This document shows, piece by piece, positions 55,925-64,000 of a DNA stretch of 64,000 bases; the first letter of the stretch is position 1, and every line of letters starts with the position of its first letter. The DNA comes from Perilla frutescens (Eukaryota > Streptophyta > Magnoliopsida > Lamiales > Lamiaceae), in assembly GCA_026008535.1 (NCBI GenBank), contig BRKX01000014.1:22094694-22158693 (forward strand), read 5' to 3'. Made by a program: the position numbers and the translations under genes. The notes under the pieces are model-generated. The model was not told the origin of the DNA, made no database searches, and worked only from the letters and a program-made list of their open reading frames with translations.

Positions 55925-57618
55925 TCATCTCTCTTGCAGGAAAAGGGCATCCTATCAAAGAAGAGGACCAAAGAGGTTTGGTACCTAGATAGCAGGAGCT
56001 CAAAACATATAACGGGAGACAAGGAGGATCTAGAAGGATACAAGGAGAAGAAAGGCCCATTAGTCACATTTGGAGATAACTCCAAAAGCCAAACCATTGG
56101 AGAAGGGTTCGTGGTCAAAGGAATGGTGATAGTCAATGGAGTCTCCCACGTGGAAGGACTGAAGCACAAACTGCTCAACATTAGTTAATTATTTGACAAT
56201 AGATATAATGTTGATTTCAGTCGAAGCTCGTGTGACATCAAGGATAAGTGAACTGGAGCAATCCTCCTAACTGGAGTAAGGAGAGGCAACATGTATGTTA
56301 TTGACTGGTCAACTAGATATGAAGAAGCTTGCTTCCTATCAAAGGGCTCAATAGAAGTAAGCTGGCTATGACATCAACGACTCAACCATCTCAACTTCAG
56401 AACCATCAATCATCTAGCCAAGAAAGAACTAGTAGATGGGCTTCTTATGGAAATTTTTAAGAAATCTGGTGTCTGTGGATCATGCCAGAAAGGGAAGCAA
56501 GTGAGATCGTCATTCAAAAATAGAAGTCATCCTCCAGGAACAACTGCTCCCCTCCAGCTACTACACATGGATCTATTTGGGCCAGTCAGACCACCAACAC
56601 CCAAAGAAAAAAGATTCACTTTGGTAGTAGTCGATGACTTCTCAAGATACACATGGATAGAATTTCTCAGAAGCGAGGATGAAACCTACGCCAAGCTATC
56701 AACGATGATCAGGAGACTACAAACTGAAAAAAAAAGAGAAATTAGTTCAATGAATTCATTCAGACAATGGAACTGAATTCGTTAACCAGCAGATCATCAG
56801 TTTTCTCAGTGACCTGGGAATAACTCATGAGCACTCAGCTGCCAGAACTCCACAGCAAAATGGTGTTGCTGAAAGGAAAAATTGCACACTCAAGGAAGCA
56901 GCTCGAGCAATGATAGCTGATGCCAACATAGCAGAAGGATACTGGACCGAGGCAGTCAACACTGCGTGCCACACTCAAAACAGAAGCGCCATTGTCTGCG
57001 CACATGACAAAATAACATATGAGCTATAAAAGGGTCGTAAGCCATCTATCTCATACTTCAAAGTATTTGACTGTAAATGTTATATTCACAACAATGGCAA
57101 AAGTCAATTGAAGACTTTCAGTGCCAAAGCTGATGAGGAAATATTTCTTGGTTACAATTCTCCACACGGTCAAGCTTACAGAGTGTTCAACAAACGAACA
57201 CTAGTTGTGGAAATAACCTGTCATGTTGTTTTTGATGAGTTTGCCAACGAGTACAGGAGTAAGGAGGTACTCAATCCATCAGTTCAAATAAGCAAACCCG
57301 ATAACTCACAGGACTATGTGAATCACACAGTTCCAGAAGAGTTTGAAGTTGGGCTTGAAGATGAAGAAAATAAATCCAGCATCAGACCAGCTGAAAGCAC
57401 AGCTGAAGGCGATCAAACCAATGGAGAGAATGATCATGCTGAGACCTTCAACCCCACAACTGAAGCAGAGGGAAGAACTAATGAGATAGAAGGGCAAACT
57501 GAAGACAAGACATCAGAAGATGTCAATAAAGAGGACCCAACTGAACATCCAGCTGAGGAGAGCCTACCCAAATGGCTCAGAAGTCACCCAGCTGACAGAA
57601 TAGTTGGAGATCCATGAA
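55925..57618 (+). pseudogene. SIRE-type protease and integrase
   Basis: The protease segment reads VWYLDSRSSKHITGDK (~55977); the usual DSGCS active site is changed to DSRSS. After stops near 56188, 56250 and 56370 the integrase shows its zinc region (HQRLNHLN, CGSCQKGKQ), the core LLHMDLFGPVRPP and VVVDDFSRYTWIEFL, then a frameshift near 56735. SDNGTEF and TPQQNGVAERKN follow and supply the remaining acidic residues. The SH3-like FLGYNSPHGQAYRVF (~57150) leads to an acidic linker ending in a stop at about 57618. Confidence 0.85.
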
Positions 57619-57629
57619 GTTAGGTTCAG

Positions 57630-59174
57630 ACCAGAAGTTCAACTGAGCATGCTCTCTTCACATGCTTTATATACCAAACTGAACCGACAAACATCAATGA
57701 AGCTCTTGAAGATGCAGATTGGATAATTGCCATGCAAGAAGAGCTTAACCAGTTTACAAGAAACGATGTGTGGTTCCTTGTAGATAGGCCAAAAACCCAA
57801 AAAGTCATCAGAACCAAGTGGGTTTTTCACAACAAATTGGACGAACAAGGCGTCATCACAAGGAGCAGGGCAAGATTGGTAGCCAAGGGATACTCTTAAA
57901 GTGAAGGAATTGATTTTGATGAGACATTTGCACCAGTTGCAAGATTGGAGGCTATCAGACTGTTCCTCACCTATGCGGCTCACAACAATTTCACCGTCTA
58001 TCAAATGGACGTGAAAAGTGCTTTTCATCAAGGGATGCTTAAGGAAGATGTGTACGTCGAGTAACCACCAGGATTCGAGATTGGAGACCAAGTCTTCAAA
58101 CTAAAGAAAGCACTATATGGGCTGAAGCAAGCGCCCAGAGCCTGGTATGAAACCATCACTACATTCTTGCTCAAGAATGGGTTTCAAAAAGGAGTTATTG
58201 ATCGCACTCTATTCAGAATAGAGCGATCATCGAAGATCTTAATGGTTCAAATCTATATGGATGATATAATATTTGGATCAAAGAGTAAGGATCTCTGCAC
58301 TCGATTCGCACAACTGATGCAAAGTTAATTCCAGATGAGCATGATGGGAGAAATGACCTTCTTCCTAGGACTCCAAGTGAAGCAGCTCAAAAATGGGATA
58401 TTTATCAGTCAAGCCAAATACAAAAATGAGCTGGTCAAGAAGTTTGGAACTAATAAGGGAAAAACTATCATGATTCCCATGAACACATCAGTTCAACTGA
58501 CTCTCGATGAAGAAGGAGAATCAGTTAGCCAAACTCAATACAGAGGCATCATCGGTTCGCTTATCTACCTAACTGCAAGTTGACCAAACATTTCATATTC
58601 AGTCGGCTTATGTGCACTCTTCCAAGCCAATCCGAAGAAAAGTCATCTTGAAGCAGCAAAGAGGATTATCAAATACCTCAAAAGAACCATAAATCTCGAA
58701 TTATGGTATCCCAAGGATGACAGCTTGAGTCTAACCGGCTATTCAGACTAAGACTTCGGTGGGTGCAATATTGATCGGAAGAGTACCAGTAGAACATGTC
58801 AGTTTCTTGGTCACAAACTGATATCCTGGTTCAGCAAAAAGTAGCACTCAGTTGCAGCATCGACAACTAAAGCAGAATATGTAGCTGCTGGTAGCTGTTG
58901 TGCACAGATACTCTGGATGAAGTAGCAGTTGAAGGACTACAAGGTCGAAACAAATGAAGTATCTGTCTTCTGCGATAACAACAGTGCCATTGCTATTTCT
59001 CAAAATCCAGTTTTGCATTCGAGAACAAAGCACATTGACATCAGGCACCACTTCATCAGATATCACATTGAAAAGAAGGACATATGCATCCAATATGTCA
59101 ATACAGAGAAGCAAATTGCTGACATCTTCACAAAACCTTTGCCAGAGGCAAGATTTATGGAGTTATGTATCTAA
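57630..59174 (+). pseudogene. SIRE-type reverse transcriptase and RNase H
   Basis: RT: MQEELNQFTRNDVWFLV, TKWVFHNKLDEQG, YQMDVKSAFHQGML, ALYGLKQAPRAWYE and the catalytic YMDD (about 58256-58267), then FFLGLQVKQLKNGIF. RNase H: NIDRKSTSRTCQFLG, STTKAEYVAAGSCCAQ, FCDNNSAIAISQNPV, RTKHIDIRHHFI, IFTKPLPEARF. At least seven in-frame stops occur (about 57898, 58063, 58326, 58581, 58750, 58842, 58924). Several replace Gln codons (CAA/CAG to TAA/TAG), consistent with C-to-T decay. Confidence 0.88.
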
Positions 59175-59951
59175 TTGGGGCTATTGGAACTAGCATTAGA
59201 AGATGAAGATGATCGAAATGGGAGAATGCAAAGAGCAATCCCAACAGATGAAAAAAAGAGAGTAGAAACTGAAACTGAAGGTGCATCAGTTCAGTCAGCA
59301 AGAGATGTCAAAACTGCTCATATCATCAGTTAAAAAACAAGCTAAAAAGTCTGCAAACTGGTGAAAAGGATGGAAGCTGAGAAATCAAAAGGCAAGAACT
59401 GATCAGATGATCAGTCAATTTGCGATGGAGAAAACAGCTCGTGGTCAGCTGAAGCAAGCGGCTGCACCAGAAGGAGAGCTGAAAGCCAACTCAGCAAAAG
59501 GAAGAGCTAAACCGAAAGTATCTCAGTTGAAGCCGGTCATGCCAACTGGAGATTTCCAGATGTAGCCAAATCATCTGATAACGTCAGCAGCTCAAAGCCA
59601 CGCGGAAGCACCAGAAGAGAGAGCTTCAAATAGATAAGTTTGAATTTACTTTTCATTAGTGGAATGGTAAAATGACGTGTTGTTACCGTTGGACCCACTA
59701 CCTCTCTTTAATTAAATCACAATGGATAAATTTGAGAATTAATCAACAGATTAATCGGAGCCGTTCAGAATTAGCTCCCCTTAAATTCTTGTTACTATTG
59801 GATTTACCATTAATTTTGAAGGTTATAAATATATTAGCCGAACTTCTTTTCATCCCACTCAAAAGCCTTCAAGAATTCACTCAAAGAGCCTAACATACAG
59901 AGTTTTCATTCCCCTCAAAAGCCTCAGAAAACTCTCTTTTCAAACTCTCAA
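59175..59951 (+). promoter_or_regulatory. Region between pol and the first extra ORF, with TATA-like box
   Basis: The first part still reads as broken charged coding sequence after pol. From about 59640 the sequence becomes AT-rich and promoter-like: TATAAATA at 59824-59831, then a CT/A-rich leader of ~120 bases to the ATG at 59952. An internal promoter for the downstream ORF is inference. Confidence 0.35.
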
Positions 59952-61315
59952 ATGGCTCAATTCTCTGCCAACCTTCATCGAAGACTTCACAACTTTAGAT
60001 TTTCTGGTAAAAACTCAGGAGTTTTTCACATAGACCTAAGACATGACAAAATACTCAGTCTAGCCAACAGCAGGCAATTCACCAATTTCTCATTATTGAG
60101 AGAATCGATTCTCACCTTGATTGAAATTACAGGGCTGAAAAAATTCACTGAAAGCACTCCCTCTAAAGTATATCCAGAGGCCGTTGCAGAATTCTTCCTT
60201 AACTCCTTCAGTGAGGAAGGTTCCAGGATCATCAGAAGTGAAGTAAGGAGCATTTAAATCCTGATTACTCCTTCCGTATTTCAAATGATCTTTGGGTTGT
60301 CAGATGAAGGAGACAACCTAGAAGAAACTGAAGTGAACATCAGACACTGCTATAATAGATGGACAACAATCTTTGCTTCAGAACACTTTCATATCAACCA
60401 TCACATATCCAGATTTCAGAAGGAATTTCAAGTGTTAGCCGTCGTGGCTACACAAATAATGGTAGGATCATGTGAATGTCACAATGAAATGTTAGAAATA
60501 AAGTACAAGATTTGCAATGCCATCTGGGAAAGTAGAGGAATAAACTGGTCCTTATTCATCTTCAAGCAGTTGAGGAAGTTTGTAGACATCGTGGAAAGAA
60601 AAAAAACAACGAGTTGTGTTTCCCACATAAGATGTGCTATATTAATCGAATCAACTTCATTCTAGAAAAGCTGATTCCGGACTTAATGGATGAGGAAATC
60701 ATTCATCAGCCAGTTGATCCTAATGATTTCATCCCAACAATGGAAAGAACAACACTACCTCCATTAGTGATCAAAGAGCCGCAACCACGATTGAGGGAAA
60801 AGCTAATTCCAACCCCCCCAGCAGGATGGAAAGAAAAGGACAAGATGGTGAAATTAGAGGTCCAATCCAACACCGACTCAGATGATATCTTTCATAGATA
60901 TCAACTCCCTACAGAACATGATGAGGAAAAAAAGGACTCTAAAAAGGGTCCAATTGAATGGAGAGCAGCATCACTGACTCACTCTGAGACGGTTGAAAAA
61001 CCAACTGCTAAGCACCAAACTGCAGAGCATCAGCTGGAGACTAGAAAAGAGACAGGAGAGCATCCGCTGAGTGGAATGAAGACTCAACGAGCCGATCAAT
61101 AAAAGAAGAGGCAGCAACATGGCAAGGCTCCAAAGCTGTACAGAAAACTGATCAAGAACATGAAAGATCAGGTAAAACTGCTCTCTGAGTTAATACTGCA
61201 ACTGGAGATATTTCCTGGAACAGATGACTCTGAGGAAGACTCCTCCAGCAGTGAGGATACATCGGACAGTTCCAGAAAGAGAAAGAAAATGAGAACTGAT
61301 GACAAGAAGGACTAG
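59952..61315 (+). pseudogene. SIRE-type post-pol ORF A
   Basis: Starts MAQFSANLHRRLHNF. The segment YPEAVAEFFLNSFSEEG, a stop at 60255, then ILITPSVFQMIFGLSDEGD resembles the plant-transposon-protein domain also seen in the Athila post-pol ORFs. Next come ATQIMVGSCECHNEML and a helical part, with a frameshift near 60605 in an A run. The C-terminal third is charged and low in complexity and ends SSSEDTSDSSRKRKKMRTD (stop 61313-61315), with a basic nuclear-localisation-like patch. A poly(A)-signal-like AATAAA lies at 61383-61388. Function unknown; placed where SIRE elements carry an env-like ORF, but no signal peptide is seen. Confidence 0.6.
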
Positions 61316-61614
61316 AGGCCATCAAACTGATGAGAATCTCTAGGAATAGGACCTCTTGTAATTCCATTTTCGTATCTTTCCAAATAAAGCTATTTTGCCT
61401 TGAAATTGCAAATGTCTTGTCAAGCATTTACTTCGTACCTTCCCCCCGTCGCAAGTCTGACAAAGGCATTTAAAACAAACAAACAAAGCAAGGGACACAA
61501 ATTTTTCAAAGATATATGAGTATTCATTCATTACTCATAAATCAATTCAGATCTAGTCTCCCTCCCTTGCAAAAAGAGAAGAGACATACTCATTTCCCAA
61601 TCTTTTTCAAAGAG

Positions 61615-61645
<31 letters not shown>

Positions 61646-61676
61646 TATCTCAAGAATTCTAGCCAAATTTTCTTCA
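61316..61676 (+). other. Spacer between post-pol ORFs A and B
   Basis: Holds AATAAA (61383-61388), a CT tract (about 61614-61641) and a CT/A-rich leader-like stretch before the ATG of ORF B. No domain. Confidence 0.5.
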
Positions 61677-63522
61677 ATGGCAGAATTACTTAGTTCCCCC
61701 AACTCTTTCAAGAAACAAATGATGAGAGACAAATTTCTTGAAAAGAAGAAATTCCAGGATATTCTTCAAAATTCAAACGGCCAAAACCTGATTGTTTCTC
61801 TTCACAAGACAGGGATTCTTCACTACCTGGAAACACCACCTAGATTCTTCAGACAAAGTCAGGTGTGTGAATTTCTTCTCTAAGCACAAATCAATGTTGA
61901 TGGCAAGGAGATTACATCAGTTATCCACGGCTGACCAATCAAGATAACTGAAAGAGCAGTTGCTGATGTTTTTCAACTTTCAAGGCAAGGTGCAACCGTT
62001 CAAGAGTTGATTGAAGCGGCTGAACCATACTGGAGAAGGTGGAAGACCCCCACCTGCAGAAAGGCATTCAGTTTTTCCACAGCTAAAACTGATCTAAGAC
62101 CAGAGTATGGAGTTCGCTCGACATCACAAACAAGATGATGTTTGTAGCAATTGGAAGCCTAAGCCAGCTTACCCAGGAGAGGTACAAGGTGATGATATAC
62201 CTAGCTGAAGGACCTGAGACAAACTGGGCAGAGTTTGTATTCTCACAACTCAAACGTCAAGTTCTCAAGGCTTTCAACTCAAAGAGAACACGAAAGTTTA
62301 AGTCCATAGTAGGACTTGTTCTCAGAATGAGCAAGATGATTAAAGACATCTTGAAGCTGCCAAATGATGATGTATTACCAGTCCTCATCTCAGACTGGAT
62401 TCCCAAGAGATGAAGCATTCATCTGCACTCACTTAAGAAGAAAATGCTAGAAATTGGCAACACAAATACCACAGCCTCAAATACCTCAACTGCCAATGCC
62501 GTCCCATCATCAATCTCCAAGAATGGATCAACAGCGGACTTCCAAGACTGTTCCGATCCAGATGAGCTTATTCTATTCATCGAAATTTCTCATTCAAACT
62601 ATAGAGCTAACTACTTCAGGAGAACTCATCCCCCTCTCCAATTGATGGAAGAAGATATTCACACTTTCTATAGTGGTGAATATGCAGCTAAGAATGCACA
62701 AAAAGAGGTAACAAATTTACTTCTTAATCAATTTGTATTTATGGCCAAGCAAGATCAAGAGCTTTTTAAGCTGCTAAACCGGTACTTCTATCGGTACAAC
62801 TGGAGACACTCAATGTCCATCCAGTCTCATTTCTTGATCACTGCTTATCACGGCATGAGTTTTTAGCAAAGAAAAGAAGTTTGGAGTTTGAAGTGGATAG
62901 GGTCTGCAAATCTATTCCCTTCAACTATCGTGCAAGTACAAAGGATTATGAGTCATAGATTGACCAAGAAAATTCCTCCAACTGCCCTACTTTCCGAATT
63001 AGGAAGTGACATCAAGGCTCATGAAGAAGCAAGAGCCAAGCAGCAAGAGACCTGTGCAATCAGCCCTGACTACAGAAAACTGAATTTAGAAGTCTGCCAA
63101 ATCAGCTAGCTGAGCCTAATCGACCAACTGAACCTGCAACTGCGCAGGAGCAGCGAGAGTCACCTCTCACCTTAATTGCAATGAGTCGACTATGTGATGA
63201 TGAAGACACTGCCACATTACCCAATCTCTTATCAAAGAGATATGTCACCCCACTTATTGCTTCAAGCCACAAGACAGCAGTCCAACTGAACTTGCAGGAA
63301 GTTTAGCACAAGTCATCCTCAAGAAGAAACTTGAACAAAAGGCGAAGGGTCACATCTGCTGAAACTAAGCACCAGAGTCAATCCATGAAGAAAGCAAGGC
63401 CAGAGAAGCCTGCTGAAGGAGCTGGATCTGCCTCCAAAACAAAGAGGTCAAACTGCCCTAACGAGAGCAGTGAAGAGTATCCAGTTCGGCCCCTCAAGAA
63501 GAGAAAACTGACTGAGATATAA
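61677..63522 (+). pseudogene. SIRE-type post-pol ORF B
   Basis: Starts MAELLSSPNSFKKQMM after a CT-rich leader. The stretch SQVCEFLL, AQINVDGKEITSVIHG and PIKITERAVADVFQLSRQG has the same order of motifs as ORF A and the Athila ORF, so it looks like a paralogue. It continues through MFVAIGSLSQLTQERYKVM, FVFSQLKRQVLKAF and DFQDCSDPDELILFIE and ends in a basic tail RPLKKRKLTEI (stop about 63522). Stops at 61881, 61934, 62411, 62864, 63107 and 63305 and frame changes break it. No known enzymatic motif seen. Confidence 0.55.
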
Positions 63523-64000
63523 TCCAACAGTTTAACAACTGATCTCATCAGTTCAGTGATGAATCAGTCCCAAGGGCCAAGAAGAAGAAATGACTAGAAC
63601 TGATCGATCAGTTGCCACATGCCCACATCATCAGTTCACCAAAAATTCATCAGTTGAACGGGTAGCCCAATTGCCACGGAAAAGTTTAAATTGATTAAAA
63701 TCTTTAAACTTATTCCTCATCACATTAATGTCATCGTGATCTAATGGGAATTATTTTCAAATAGGAGATCTCTCAAGATAGCAAGCCTTAAATGCTACTG
63801 AGCAAAATCAATCACTAAAGTGGAAAGTGAGTTGATAGCCTGAGGGATATAAATAGCAAAATCCTGCATAAAATATTTGCTATTTATGGCAACTATCTCA
63901 TTTCCAAATGGATGAAATCTCAACCGCTGATCTACAAGTTGAAGCTAAACTTGTTGATGGCTGAGATACTCATCTCATTTATGCCAGCTGCAAATCAGTC
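63523..64000 (+). other. 3' non-coding tail of the SIRE-type element
   Basis: Rich in TCAGTT/AACTGA words up to about 63660, then AT-rich with a second TATA-like TATAAATA at 63848-63855. No LTR start could be recognised before the window ends. Confidence 0.4.

Larger units (their letters stand above)
54421..64000 (+). mobile_element. SIRE-type Copia retrotransposon, lacking 5' end and running off the window
   Basis: Plus-strand order: gag with a zinc knuckle, protease, integrase, RT, RNase H (Copia order), then two long extra ORFs downstream of pol. The coiled-coil gag C-terminus, the WIPKHL segment and the extra 3' coding region fit the SIRE/Maximus group. No LTR is present at the left end, which abuts truncated Athila LTR; the 3' LTR would lie beyond 64000. 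All frames carry stops. Confidence 0.8.

Overview
This is a repeat-dominated piece of a plant nuclear genome, almost certainly a eudicot. The evidence is AT-rich spacers full of microsatellites, canonical GT–AG introns, one recognisable plant-specific gene (a TPD1/TDL1-type secreted peptide gene), a captured fragment of a plant SHAGGY/GSK3 kinase, and LTR retrotransposons of the Copia, Athila, Tat and SIRE types. Nothing bacterial, organellar or viral was seen. I cannot name the species; a lamiid such as a Lamiales plant is only a guess.

Layout. 1-4.9 kb: AT-rich spacer with a decayed DUF1985 gene fragment (minus strand) and a small GATAC-repeat element. 4.9-11.1 kb: a tandem Copia structure LTR-pol-LTR-pol-LTR; both units lack gag and carry the same inverted piece of LTR where gag should begin. 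11.1-14.0 kb: AT-rich spacer. 14.0-17.3 kb: the only apparently intact host gene, a three-exon TPD1-like gene on the minus strand with a TATA-like promoter near 17.28 kb. 18.19-22.75 kb: a 4.5-kb element with ~95-bp terminal inverted repeats (Pack-TIR/Pack-MULE type) carrying a short spliced ORF on the plus strand, a 1.1-kb GATAC minisatellite, and a broken four-exon SHAGGY-kinase fragment on the minus strand. 22.8-28.4 kb: AT-rich spacer with a tRNA-like SINE candidate, an 811-bp MITE, a 1.42-kb hAT element with a perfect 8-bp target duplication, and a Stowaway MITE.

28.36-33.67 kb: a Tat-type Gypsy element (minus strand) that lost RT, RNase H and most of integrase. 33.67-54.42 kb: two copies of one Athila-type Gypsy element arranged head-to-head, which form a ~20-kb imperfect palindrome centred at ~43.63 kb. 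The left copy (minus) keeps most of pol and an env-position ORF. The right copy (plus) has lost RT to integrase. A younger Copia element (50.44-54.02 kb, 5-bp target duplication ACTCG) sits inside the right copy's LTR, and the left arm preserves the matching empty site. 54.42-64.0 kb: a SIRE-type Copia element (plus strand), cut off at both ends, with two further gene-like ORFs downstream of pol.

How it works together. Apart from the TPD1-like gene the window is a nested graveyard of transposons. Insertion order can be partly read: the Tat element landed beside a Stowaway MITE, Athila landed in the Tat LTR, the Athila inverted pair formed, and Copia then landed in the right Athila LTR. All coding regions of the elements carry stops, frameshifts or deletions. 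Many stops look like C-to-T (G-to-A) changes, as expected of methylated, silenced repeats. Coordinates of element ends come from reading repeats, inverted repeats and target duplications by eye.
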